The notes below the pieces were generated by a model that was not told the DNA's origin, searched no databases, and saw only the letters and a program-made list of their open reading frames with translations. Positions 17,728-25,835 of a stretch of 64,000 bases of DNA are shown piece after piece. Position 1 is the first letter of the stretch. Each line of letters begins with the position of its first letter. Made by a program: the position numbers and the translations under genes. Source of the DNA: CAWIOX01 sp963837775 (GTDB taxonomy: Bacteria; Pseudomonadota; Gammaproteobacteria; Burkholderiales; Burkholderiaceae_D); contig CAWIOX010000007.1 of assembly GCA_963837775.1 (NCBI GenBank), positions 89,483 through 153,482 on the forward strand. The letters run 5' to 3'.

Positions 17728-18910
17728 TCAGGCATGCAGCAGCGGGTAGACGATCAGGCCGATGATGGCTGCGCCGGCGACGATCAGCGGTTCCTGCAGT
17801 TTCTTGAAGCGCCATAGCAGCGCAACCGTCGCCAGCGCGATCAGGATGGTCGGGACATCGACCAGCGAGCGCCTGGCGATCACGATCACCGAGCCGGCAA
17901 TCGCACCGATGGCGGCCGCGGTAATCCCGTCGACGAACGCAATCACGCCCGGCACCCTGCCGTATTTCTTGAAATAGGGCGCCGGAATGATGGTAAACAG
18001 GTAGCAGGGCAGGAAGGTCGCCAGCGCCGCGACGCAGGCGCCGGGCAAGCCGGCGATCAGGTAGCCGATGAAGCCGACCGTGATCACCACCGGCCCCGGC
18101 GTGATCATCGCCACCGCCACCGCATCGACAAACTGCTTGTCGTTGAGCCAGTGATGCTCGGTCACCACGCCGCCATACAGGAAGGGCACGATCGCCAGGC
18201 CGGAGCCGAACACGAAGGCGCCGGCCTTGGCGAAGAACAGCCCGATCTGGGTCAGCAACGAGACATCCACCGTACTCCACAGGCTGCCGGCGATGCGGCA
18301 GTTGCGCCAACGCGGCGGCGTTGAGCCCGTTCTTGCCGAGCCATGCCGGCGGCGCACGCCACAGCCATACCGTGACGCCGGCTGCGATGAACAGCCAGGC
18401 GATTTCGGATTCGGTCACCACCGTCACCGCCGCCAGCAGCAGATAAATCGCCCACAGCAATTTGTCTGTGCCGATGCTCTTGCTGGTGAGTTTTTTGGCG
18501 CTCATGACAATAATCCCGATCACCGCCGCGCCGACGCCATAGAACACCGATTGCATCCACGTGATGCCGCCGAAGCGCACATAGGCCCAGCCCAGCGCCA
18601 GCACCATCAGGAACGACGGGATCACGAACGCCAGCCCGACCAGCGTGGCGCCGACAATGCGGTAATGCACGTAGCCGATGTAGATCGCCAGTTGCGCCGC
18701 CAGCGGCCCCGGCGCCAGTTGCGCCAGCGCCAGCCCTTCCTTGTAGTCGGCGGCGCTGAGCCACTGCCGCTGTTCGACCAGGTCGCGCTGCATGTAACCG
18801 ACCAGCGCCACCGGCCCGCCGAAGCCGAGCGCGCCCAGGCGCAGCATGTAGAGCACCAGTTGCCACAGGGTGTAGACGGGTTTGTCGCTGGCTGGTGCCA
18901 TGGTATTCAA
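17728..18910 (-). CDS. chrA: Chromate transporter, ChrA family (one frameshift)
   Basis: A proton- or sulfate-coupled chromate efflux pump in the inner membrane. Two homologous CHR domains are visible: the first with LGALGFGGPVALVGYMQRDL and LALAQLAPGPLAAQLAIYIG; the second, in another frame after about 18300, with FFAKAGAFVFGSGLAIVPFL and AVAMITPGPVVITVGFIGYL. Total length 1183 is 3n+1, so one extra base joins them into about 393 residues, the usual bidomain length. Start: TTG at 18910 with AAGGAG six bases upstream, better spaced than the ATG at 18901. It is 39 bp downstream of the SBF transporter on the same strand, probably one transcript. Confidence 0.88.
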
Positions 18911-18949
18911 AGCACTCTCCTTATAGATTCGGAACGAATAAGGCCAACG

Positions 18950-19921
18950 CTACTTGTCCTTGCGGCGTGCTGCATAGCGTTGCGCCAGCACCGCGCACAC
19001 CATCAGCTGGATCTGGTGGAACAGCATCAGCGGCAGCACGATCGCGCCGACCGTGGGGCCGGCAAACAGCACCTTGGCCATCGGGATGCCGCTGGCCAGG
19101 CTTTTTTTCGAGCCGCAGAAGACGATCGCGATCTCGTCTTCCTTGTTGAATCCGAGCCGGCGTGCGGCCAGCGTGCTCAAGCCCAGCACCAGCGCCAGCA
19201 GGATGCAGCACAGCACGCACAGGCCGAGCAGCGCCAGCGGCGGCAGCTGGGACCACAATCCCTGGCTGACCGCTTCGCTGAACGCGGTATACACCACCAG
19301 CAGGATCGAACCCTGATCGACCATTTTCAGCATGATCTGGCGCCGGTGCACCCAGTGCCCGATCCATTTGCGCGCAATCTGGCCGGCAATGAAGGGCAGC
19401 AGCAATTGCAGGCCGATGCGGGTGATCGAGTCCAGCGACGAGGTGCCGGCCTCATGCGCGACCACGATCAGGCCCACCAGTGCCGGCGTCAGGAAAATGC
19501 CCAGCAGATTGGAGGTGGTTGCGCTGCAGACGGCGGCCGCCACATTGCCGCGCGCCACCGAGGTGAACGCAATCGACGACTGCACGGTGGACGGCAGCAC
19601 GCACACGAACAGGATGCCCAGATACAGCTCCGGCGTCACCAGCGGCAACAGCAGCGGCTTGAGCGCCAGTCCCAGCAGCGGAAACAGCGCGAAGGTGCAA
19701 GTCAGAACAGTCAGGTGCAGCCGCCAGTGCCGCACGCCGGCCAGCAGCGTTTCGCGCGGCAGTTTCGCGCCATGCAGGAAGAACAGCAGGCCGATCGCGA
19801 ACGTGGTCACGCCGTTGAACACCTGCGCGCTGCGGCCTGTGCAGGGCAGGACGCTGGCGGCCAGCACGGTAGCCAGCAGCGCCAGCGTGAAGTTGTCGGG
19901 CAAAAAACGGGGACGCGCCAT
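18950..19921 (-). CDS. SBF-like (bile acid:sodium symporter family) transporter
   Basis: A 323-residue membrane protein of the SBF-like/YfeH group: about nine helices including TTFAIGLLFFLHGAKLPRET, FVCVLPSTVQSSIAFTSVAR, and the late FCGSKKSLASGIPMAKVLFA motif, which is characteristic of the YfeH branch. The transport substrate is not established for this branch. The ATG at 19921 gives MARPRFLPDNFTLALLA. It precedes chrA on the same strand. The gene-free stretch upstream (19922-20374) contains R7, oriented so that its 3' side faces this gene, and the coq7 leader. Intact. Confidence 0.85.
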   Translation of the reverse strand: MARPRFLPDNFTLALLATVLAASVLPCTGRSAQVFNGVTTFAIGLLFFLHGAKLPRETLLAGVRHWRLHLTVLTCTFALFPLLGLALKPLLLPLVTPELYLGILFVCVLPSTVQSSIAFTSVARGNVAAAVCSATTSNLLGIFLTPALVGLIVVAHEAGTSSLDSITRIGLQLLLPFIAGQIARKWIGHWVHRRQIMLKMVDQGSILLVVYTAFSEAVSQGLWSQLPPLALLGLCVLCCILLALVLGLSTLAARRLGFNKEDEIAIVFCGSKKSLASGIPMAKVLFAGPTVGAIVLPLMLFHQIQLMVCAVLAQRYAARRKDK

Positions 19922-20068
19922 CGGAAACCTGTCAGAAGTGGAGTGCGGCTGTGCCGGGGCCGGAAAATTGCCTGCGGCGACGAGCATGAAAGGACGATTT
20001 TAAGGCATGAATGGGCTACGGCGGCAGTGCGGTAACGGTTGCAGCTGTTTTAACCGATAATCATGCTG

Positions 20069-20153
20069 TAAATATACAGGTGGGGGTATTTTTAAAAATG
20101 CAGGTAATCATTGCGGCAACGGCATTGTTCAGTCCTATACCCCCTTAATTATG
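20069..20153 (-). repeat. R-family element, copy R7
   Basis: Minus orientation: GTAT at 20137-20140, 43 bases with TTGCCGC, AAAAATAC at 20086-20093, 8 bases, GTAT at 20074-20077. About 150 bp upstream of the SBF transporter start. The rest of 20154-20374 is the coq7 upstream region, with no other gene visible. Confidence 0.75.
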
Positions 20154-20374
20154 AGTATATTGCGCACGGCCAAGACGCATTGCATTTAGCCGTGCGCCGG
20201 ATCCGGTACGGGAGTTTGACCAAGGGAGCCGGATCAATATCAAAGACGCCGCGCACGATCTCGTTGGATAATGGCGGCAATGAAAAGGGGCCGGCATCGG
20301 CGCCGCCGGTGTTTTGGGCTGAGGTTCGCATTTTTTAACCTGAGTTTTGCGTATTTTTAGACAATAAAGTGGTC

Positions 20375-21007
20375 ATGAGCATGGGACATCTGGATACATT
20401 CATCATCGGCATCGACAAGGCCTTGCGCGTGGTGGCCGGGGTGGCGTCGGCATCGCGCCCGAACCCGGCCGCGCACGCCGCCGACGGCGAGCTGGACGAG
20501 GCGCAGAAGCGCCATAGCGCCGGGCTGATGCGGGTCAATCACGTCGGTGAAGTCTGCGCGCAAGCGTTGTATGACGCCCAAGGCCGCTTTGCCAAGAGCG
20601 AGGCGATGCAACAGCAATTCGCGCAAGCCGGGCGCGAGGAAGAGGATCACCTGGCGTGGACCGCGCAGCGGGTGCAGGAACTGGGCTCGCACCTGAGCCT
20701 GTTCAATCCGTTGTGGTATGCGGGCGCCTATGCGCTGGGCACGATCGCCGCCAATCTGGGCGATGCCCGCAGCCTGGGTTTCGTGGTCGAGACCGAGCGC
20801 CAGGTCGAAGCCCATCTGGAAAGCCATCTGGACAGCCTGCCGCCGCAGGATGCGAAGTCGCGCGCAATCGTCGAGCAGATGCGCGTGGACGAGATCGCGC
20901 ATGGCGCGGCAGCCCAGGCGCTGGGCGCGGTAGCGTTGCCGGCGCCGGTGCAGGCGGCGATGCAGGCGATGGCCAAGGTGATGACCACCACCGCGTATTA
21001 CTTATAG
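20375..21007 (+). CDS. coq7: 2-polyprenyl-3-methyl-6-methoxy-1,4-benzoquinone monooxygenase
   Basis: Di-iron hydroxylase of ubiquinone synthesis (the UbiF-equivalent step), peripheral to the inner membrane. It carries the ligand pattern of the Coq7 family: MRVNHVGEVCAQALY, EEEDHLAW, ETERQVEAHLESHL and MRVDEIAHGAAA, i.e. repeated E and ExxH residues. 210 residues from the ATG at 20375; GTG 20369 and ATG 20381 are alternatives. The use of Coq7 instead of UbiF is typical of Burkholderiales. Convergent with the OsmC gene. Intact. Confidence 0.95.
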   Translation: MSMGHLDTFIIGIDKALRVVAGVASASRPNPAAHAADGELDEAQKRHSAGLMRVNHVGEVCAQALYDAQGRFAKSEAMQQQFAQAGREEEDHLAWTAQRVQELGSHLSLFNPLWYAGAYALGTIAANLGDARSLGFVVETERQVEAHLESHLDSLPPQDAKSRAIVEQMRVDEIAHGAAAQALGAVALPAPVQAAMQAMAKVMTTTAYYL

Positions 21008-21070
21008 ATTTGAGTCTTGAAGGCAGGCGAGCCAGAAAATGCGGCGGCCTGCCTGCGAGTGAGCGCCTGC

Positions 21071-21518
21071 TCAGTCAGCCGCAACGGCTTGTACCAGATC
21101 GTCGACGATCTCGAACGAATGCGTGATTTCGGCGGTTTTTTCCATCATGATGGACGCGGAGCAATATTTTTCGTGCGACAGCTTGATCGCACGCTCGACC
21201 AGGTTCGGTTTCAGGTTGCGGCCGCTGACCGTGAAGTGGAAGTGGACCTTGGTGAATACCTTGGGTCTCGGTTTCCGCCCGTTCCGCCTTCAGCGTCACA
21301 TCGCAGCCGCGCACATCCTGCCGGCTCTTGCGCAGAATCAGCACCACATCATAGGCGGTGCAGCCGCCGGTGCCGGCCAATACCAGCTCCATCGGCCGTG
21401 GCGCCAGATCGCGGCCGCCGCCCTCCGGCGCGCCATCCATCGCGACCAGATGACCGGAGCCGGTCTCGGCTAAAAACGTCATGCCGGACAAGCCGGTCCA
21501 GCGTACTGTGCATTCCAT
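21071..21518 (-). CDS. OsmC family protein (one frameshift)
   Basis: OsmC/YhfA-type thiol peroxidase-like fold. The first two-thirds read MECTVRWTGLSGMTFLAETG and LVLAGTGGCTAYDVVLILRK, with the resolving-type cysteine in GGCTAYDV. After a break near 21270 the C-terminus is SGRNLKPNLVERAIKLSHEK, YCSASIMMEKTAEI, ending at 21071; its cysteine YCSAS is the second redox residue. Length is 3n+1, so one inserted base restores about 148 residues, the family norm. I chose the ATG at 21518; a TTG at 21533 is possible. Likely role: organic peroxide detoxification, but some members have unknown function. Confidence 0.87.
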
Positions 21519-21788
21519 GGTTTTCTCACTCAAAAAATCGCAGCGCTAATTGTAACTGCAGTCACTGGCGCAGGAAGAATCATTGCAGGCGCGAATTTGC
21601 GCTCAATCGAGTGCAGGAAACCGTTGCCGATAACAGTTTATGCTGCAGTGCAACTAGGAATTTTTATTGAAGAATTATTTTTATAATCGGCTTGTAAGTC
21701 TAAGTTTTTGATTCTAAAGGTAGTTATTTTTTCATTGAGAGATAAATTTCTCATGAGAAATAAATAGTCAGGATTCTGAAAAATTACC

Positions 21789-21816
21789 TTGCGCTGCACA
21801 ATTGCCTTGCTATAAT
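21789..21816 (+). promoter_or_regulatory. Sigma-70 promoter of a candidate small RNA
   Basis: TTGCGC (21789-21794), 16-base spacer, perfect TATAAT (21811-21816), downstream of a very AT-rich segment (21650-21780) that could act as an UP element. Nothing coding follows before a terminator. Confidence 0.65.
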
Positions 21817-21822
21817 TTATTC

Positions 21823-21925
21823 ATCGGTTGGCATTGCAGCAGATGCAGCGACAACCAGGCAGTGTCTCCTCCACCCCTCCTAGGAAGTGGATTCAGCCCG
21901 AAGCTAAGCACTTCGGGTTTTTTTT
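21823..21925 (+). ncRNA. Candidate small RNA with anti-Shine-Dalgarno-like C-rich loop
   Basis: A transcript of about 100 bases is bounded by the promoter at 21789-21816 and an intrinsic terminator (CCCGAAG, 7-base loop, CTTCGGG, T-run, 21897-21925). It contains the pyrimidine-rich stretch CTCCTCCACCCCTCCTAGGA, with several CCTCC motifs complementary to ribosome-binding sites. No open frame fits. Toxic anti-SD small RNAs have been described in betaproteobacteria, and this could be a member; I cannot confirm by alignment. It is a separate unit from rplM, which has its own promoter downstream. Confidence 0.6.
21897..21925 (+). terminator. Intrinsic terminator of the candidate small RNA
   Basis: Perfect 7-bp stem CCCGAAG/CTTCGGG followed by eight T residues, about 200 bp before the rplM start codon. 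Confidence 0.85.
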
Positions 21926-21980
21926 GTCTTAAAGGGCAATGTTGCTGCTACCACATAATTCACAGGGTCTGCAATTAGAT

Positions 21981-22010
21981 TTGACGGCAAGTGCTTGAAA
22001 AGGTTATAAT
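21981..22010 (+). promoter_or_regulatory. Promoter of rplM-rpsI
   Basis: TTGACG (21981-21986), 18-base spacer, TATAAT (22005-22010). Transcription from here would give a leader of about 110 bases before the rplM ATG, a length that would allow translational feedback, but no specific fold was recognised. Confidence 0.75.
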
Positions 22011-22126
22011 TTTCGGCTTTCTGTTCGCTCAGGAAAGAGATGATAAGGCAGAGTCCGCAGGCGCCAGTGATGGCGGGCATAAGCGGAACCACCAATTTGA
22101 GCGTTTAATCTAGTTAGGAAGTCAAC

Positions 22127-22556
22127 ATGAAAACTTTTTCCGCTAAAGGCCATGAGGTCAAGCGCGAGTGGTTGGTGATTGACGCGACGGACAAAGTCCT
22201 CGGACGTGTTGCCAGCGAAGTGGCACTCCGATTGCGCGGCAAGCATAAGCCAGAATTTACACCGCACGTCGACACCGGCGATTTTATCGTTGTTGTCAAT
22301 GCAGGCAAACTGCGTGTAACAGGCACTAAAGCAACCAGACAAAACATACTATCGCCACACTGGTTATCCAGGCGGTATCTATGAAACAAACTTCAAGAAA
22401 ATGCAAGAGCGTTTTCCAGGTCGTGCGCTCGAGAAAGCGGTCAAGGGCATGTTGCCTAAAGGCCCGCTCGGCTACGCAATGATCAAGAAGCTGAAAGTGT
22501 ACGCGGAAGGTTCCCATCCGCACGCTGCGCAGCAACCTAAAGCACTTGAACTCTAA
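22127..22556 (+). CDS. rplM: 50S ribosomal protein L13 (one frameshift)
   Basis: Early-assembly 23S rRNA-binding protein. The first part MKTFSAKGHEVKREWLVIDA through GKHKPEFTPHVDTGDFIVVV is followed, after one inserted base near 22338 (ACCAGAC where ACCGAC is expected), by DKTYYRHTGYPGGIYETNFK, KMQERFPGRALEKAVKGMLP and HAAQQPKALEL. Restored length is 142 residues, exactly the family norm. Because L13 is present in essentially all bacteria as a single gene, this break is very likely an error in the sequence and not a mutation. Nine bases separate it from rpsI, the universal partner. Confidence 0.95.
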
Positions 22557-22565
22557 GGAATAGAC

Positions 22566-22958
22566 ATGATCGGTAACTACAATTACGGAACCGGCCGTCG
22601 CAAGAGTGCAGTGGCTCGCGTATTCATCAAGGTTGGTACTGGCTTGATCGTTGTCAACGGCAAACCGGCAAACGAGTATTTCTCGCGTGAAACTGGCTTG
22701 ATGGTCATCCGTCAACCGCTGGAACTGACTGGCAATGTTGAGCGTTTTGACATCATGGTCAACGTCAACGGCGGCGGCGAATCCGGCCAGGCTGGTGCAG
22801 TGCGTCACGGCATCACCCGTGCACTGATCGACTACGATGCAGCACTGAAACCGGATCTGTCAAAAGCAGGTTTCGTTACACGTGATGCGCGTGAAGTCGA
22901 ACGTAAAAAAGTTGGTCTGCGCAAAGCACGTCGCGCAAAACAATTCTCCAAGCGTTAA
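22566..22958 (+). CDS. rpsI: 30S ribosomal protein S9
   Basis: 130 residues with the S9 start GNYNYGTGRRKSAVARVFIK, the central NVNGGGESGQAGAVRHGITR and the basic tail VGLRKARRAKQFSKR, whose last residues reach the ribosomal P site in the known structure. Ribosome site AAGGAAT upstream of the ATG at 22566. Co-transcribed with rplM; a strong terminator follows 49 bases after the stop. GC content and codon choice are those of highly expressed genes. Intact. Confidence 0.98.
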   Translation: MIGNYNYGTGRRKSAVARVFIKVGTGLIVVNGKPANEYFSRETGLMVIRQPLELTGNVERFDIMVNVNGGGESGQAGAVRHGITRALIDYDAALKPDLSKAGFVTRDAREVERKKVGLRKARRAKQFSKR

Positions 22959-23007
22959 TATTTCCGGCGTTGCTCAACTTATTGTTGGGCAGCAAAGAAA
23001 AGAAAAA

Positions 23008-23036
23008 GCCGCCGGGTTATCCCGGCGGTTTTTTTA
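23008..23036 (+). terminator. Intrinsic terminator of rplM-rpsI
   Basis: GCCGCCGGG, loop TTAT, CCCGGCGG and a T-run. Strong rho-independent terminator closing the ribosomal operon. Confidence 0.92.
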
Positions 23037-23150
23037 TTGGTGAAAGCATCGTTGGGCCGACGTGATGCGAATCCTTCGCGTTCATCGCCTGCTAAAATAG
23101 AAAACTCAGGAACTTGCACGTTCCTTCGTTCAGCCATGCAAGGAAAAGAC

Positions 23151-24188
23151 ATGATCAAAGTCGGCATCGTCGGCGGTACAGGTTATACAGGCGTGGAGTT
23201 GCTGCGCTTGTTGGCAACCCACCCGGAAGTTCAACTCACCGCCATCACATCGCGCAAGGAAGATGGGCTGCCAGTGGCAGACATGTATCCGTCGCTGCGC
23301 GGCCGCGTGCCGCTGGCCTTCTCATCGCCGGAAAAAGCCCGCCTGACCGAATGCGATGTGGTCTTTTTCGCGACTCCGCACGGCGTTGCGATGGCGCAAG
23401 CCCGTGAATTGCTGGATGCCGGCGTTAAAGTCATCGACCTTGCTGCCGATTTCCGCCTGCAGGATACCGCGCAGTTCGAACAATGGTATGGCATGCCGCA
23501 TGGCTGCCCGGAGCTGCTGGCCGAAGCCGTGTACGGTTTGCCGGAACTGCATCGCGCGGCGATCAAGACCGCGCGCATCGTCGGCAACCCCGGTTGCTAC
23601 CCGACCACGATGCAACTGGGCTTTTATCCCTTGCTCAAGGCCGGTGTGGTCGATGCATCGCATCTGATTGCCGATTGCAAATCCGGCGTGTCCGGCGCCG
23701 GTCGCAAGGCCGAAATCGGTTTTCTGTTCGCCGAATCCAGCGACAACTTCAAGGCGTATGGCGTGTCCGGCCATCGCCACACACCGGAAACCGTGGAGCA
23801 GCTGCAGCGCATGACCGATGACAAGGTCGGTTTGCTGTTTACCCCGCATCTGGTGCCGATGATCCGCGGCATGCACTCGACGCTGTATGCGCGTTTGACT
23901 GCTGATATTGACAACCAGGCGCTGCAGGCGCTGTTCGAAAACGCCTACAAGGACGAACCTTTCGTCGATGTGATGCCGTTCGGCACCCATCCCGAGACAC
24001 GCTCCACACGCGCTTCGAACATGTTGCGCCTGTCGGTACATCGTCCGGCCGGCGGCGATACGGTGGTGGTACTGGTGGTGCAGGATAATCTGGTCAAGGG
24101 TGCGTCCGGGCAGGCGGTGCAATGCATGAACATCCTGTTCGGACTGGACGAAACGACCGGCCTGTCGCACGTACCGGTGTTGCCATAA
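23151..24188 (+). CDS. argC: N-acetyl-gamma-glutamyl-phosphate reductase
   Basis: NADPH-dependent third step of arginine synthesis. 345 residues: Rossmann start KVGIVGGTGYTGVELLRLLA, catalytic cysteine in IVGNPGCYPTTMQLGF, and KSGVSGAGRKAEIGFLF plus GHRHTPE with the catalytic histidine. The frame is open upstream to 23037, but the ATG at 23151 (after AAGGAAAAG) is the family start. Length is normal for the type 1 enzyme. A coiled-coil membrane gene follows 25 bases later. Intact. Confidence 0.96.
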   Translation: MIKVGIVGGTGYTGVELLRLLATHPEVQLTAITSRKEDGLPVADMYPSLRGRVPLAFSSPEKARLTECDVVFFATPHGVAMAQARELLDAGVKVIDLAADFRLQDTAQFEQWYGMPHGCPELLAEAVYGLPELHRAAIKTARIVGNPGCYPTTMQLGFYPLLKAGVVDASHLIADCKSGVSGAGRKAEIGFLFAESSDNFKAYGVSGHRHTPETVEQLQRMTDDKVGLLFTPHLVPMIRGMHSTLYARLTADIDNQALQALFENAYKDEPFVDVMPFGTHPETRSTRASNMLRLSVHRPAGGDTVVVLVVQDNLVKGASGQAVQCMNILFGLDETTGLSHVPVLP

Positions 24189-24213
24189 TCATTGACAGCG
24201 GCCGAGGACTCCG

Positions 24214-24945
24214 GTGAAGCGCAGACTGTGGTTTCGCCGGTTCTCCGTTTCGGCGCCGAGGATGTCCGTCAAAAGCCATTTCTCATGGCCGCTGCGGGCA
24301 TTGTTAATGATCGTCGTGCTAAGTTTGAGTGGCGCATTGGCGCTGTGGATATACAATCTGGGGCGCAGTATTACCGGATTCAATCCGGGCGCATCCGGGG
24401 AGCAATTGAGCCAATTGCAGGCGCAGCTTACCCGGCTTGGCAGTGAGCGCGACCGTTTGTCGGCAATCGCGAATTCGGCCGAATCCCGGCTGAACATCGA
24501 AATGTCAACACAGCAACAACTGGCGCTTCAGGTCAAGGCCGTGACGGCGGAAAATAACCGTTTGAAAGAGGATCTGGCTTTTTTCGAAAGCCTGCTGCCG
24601 GCTGCGACCGGGCCGGAAGGCGTCACCTTAAGGCGTCTGAAAGCGGAGCTTGTGGCGCCGAATCAGATCCGTTATCAATTGCTGGCGATGCAGGGCGGCA
24701 AGGGAGAGCGTCCATTTACAGGAACTTTGCAGTTTGCTGTAAATGTATTGCATGAAGGGAAAAATTCGGTGCTGCTGTTTCCTGATGCAAAAGCACAGGA
24801 TACGAGCGCATTCCGCCTGGAATTTAAGCATTACCAGCGGGCTGATGGCTGGTTGAGTTTGCCCGACGGCGTTCATGTCAAGTCAGTGCAGGCGCGCGTG
24901 CTGGAGCAGGGCAAGATACGGGCACAACAGTCCGTCAATTTTTAG
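24214..24945 (+). CDS. Membrane-anchored coiled-coil protein of unknown function (DUF6776-like)
   Basis: 243 residues from a GTG at 24214 with GAGGA upstream. A short basic N-terminus precedes one membrane helix (ALLMIVVLSLSGALALWIYN), then a coiled coil of about 70 residues (QLSQLQAQLTRLGSERDRLS, LQVKAVTAENNRLKEDLAFF), and a beta-rich periplasmic C-terminus (YQLLAMQGGKGERPFTGTLQ). I recognise it as a family seen in Oxalobacteraceae and relatives; no function is known. It is 11 bases upstream of a bactofilin gene, so the pair may be an envelope or cytoskeleton module. Intact. Confidence 0.75.
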   Translation: MKRRLWFRRFSVSAPRMSVKSHFSWPLRALLMIVVLSLSGALALWIYNLGRSITGFNPGASGEQLSQLQAQLTRLGSERDRLSAIANSAESRLNIEMSTQQQLALQVKAVTAENNRLKEDLAFFESLLPAATGPEGVTLRRLKAELVAPNQIRYQLLAMQGGKGERPFTGTLQFAVNVLHEGKNSVLLFPDAKAQDTSAFRLEFKHYQRADGWLSLPDGVHVKSVQARVLEQGKIRAQQSVNF

Positions 24946-24956
24946 GGGAAAGCACG

Positions 24957-25346
24957 ATGTTCGGACGTAAATCCAGCAGTACGATTGATAGCCTGATCGG
25001 CGTCTCGACCCGCATCGAGGGCGACCTTCATTTCAAGGGTGGTTTGCGCATCGACGGCCATGTCAGGGGCAACGTGATTGCCGAGGTCGGCCAGCCCAGC
25101 ATGCTGGTCATTTCCGAGCAGGCCAGGGTTGAGGGCGAAGTGCGGGTTGCGCATCTGGTCGTCAACGGCGAAATTATCGGTCCTGTGCATTCGTCCGAAT
25201 TGCTTGAATTGCAGCCGAAAGCCCGCATAACCGGTGATGTATTTTATAAAACACTGGAAATGCATGGCGGCGCGCTGATTTCCGGCAAGCTTGCACACGA
25301 GCATACAGGTGAACCGATCCTGAAACTGGCCATGTCCAATGCATGA
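24957..25346 (+). CDS. Bactofilin (polymer-forming cytoskeletal protein)
   Basis: 129 residues with the DUF583 beta-helix repeats: STRIEGDLHFKGGLRIDGHV, GNVIAEVGQPSMLVISEQAR, VEGEVRVAHLVVNGEIIGPV. Bactofilins self-assemble without nucleotide and scaffold cell-wall or polar machinery. The start ATG at 24957 has AGGGGAAAG as ribosome site. It lies just after the coiled-coil membrane protein and 52 bp before erpA; an M23 peptidase gene lies about 1.8 kb further on, which is of interest because bactofilins often work with M23 peptidases. Intact. Confidence 0.88.
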   Translation: MFGRKSSSTIDSLIGVSTRIEGDLHFKGGLRIDGHVRGNVIAEVGQPSMLVISEQARVEGEVRVAHLVVNGEIIGPVHSSELLELQPKARITGDVFYKTLEMHGGALISGKLAHEHTGEPILKLAMSNA

Positions 25347-25398
25347 GTTCTGATGTGCGTCTATAATCGAAACATATTGTTCCTAGTAGGAGTCTGAA

Positions 25399-25758
25399 AT
25401 GAATGCCGTTACCGAAATGCAGGATGCAGTACCCGCGCCAATCGTCTTTAGCGATAGTGCCGCACAAAAAGTAGCCGATCTGATTGCGGAAGAAGGCAAT
25501 CCTGATCTGAAATTGCGCGTATTCGTACAGGGTGGCGGTTGCTCCGGTTTCCAGTATGGCTTCACTTTCGATGAAATCGTGAATGAAGACGACACCACGA
25601 TGATGAAGAATGGTGTCAGCCTGCTGATCGATTCGATGAGTTTCCAGTATCTGGTCGGTGCCGAGATCGATTACAAGGATGATCTGGAAGGCGCACAATT
25701 CGTGATCAAGAATCCGAATGCGAATACCACCTGCGGCTGCGGCTCCTCGTTTTCCTGA
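25399..25758 (+). CDS. erpA: Iron-sulfur cluster insertion protein ErpA
   Basis: A-type carrier delivering Fe-S clusters to apo-proteins. 119 residues with the three conserved cysteines in QGGGCSGFQYGF and TTCGCGSSFS. Ribosome site TAGGAG ahead of the ATG at 25399. The family length is normal. Together with the downstream convergent anmK this is the usual Burkholderiales neighbourhood. A bidirectional terminator follows. Intact. Confidence 0.95.
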   Translation: MNAVTEMQDAVPAPIVFSDSAAQKVADLIAEEGNPDLKLRVFVQGGGCSGFQYGFTFDEIVNEDDTTMMKNGVSLLIDSMSFQYLVGAEIDYKDDLEGAQFVIKNPNANTTCGCGSSFS

Positions 25759-25775
25759 GTTTCCGTTTCAGCATT

Positions 25776-25804
25776 AAAAAAAGGACGCCCGGCGTCCTTT
25801 TTTT
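25776..25804. terminator. Bidirectional terminator between erpA and anmK
   Basis: A-run, GGACGC, loop CCG, GCGTCC and a T-run of seven; symmetric, so it can stop both convergent genes. Confidence 0.9.
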
Positions 25805-25835
25805 ATGCCTGCAGCAATGCAGCACCCAGCTGCTT

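Noticed and set aside
22127..22556. Programmed frameshift in rplM
   Set aside because: No slippery sequence or downstream pseudoknot is evident, and the break is a plain +1 insertion like those in many other genes here.
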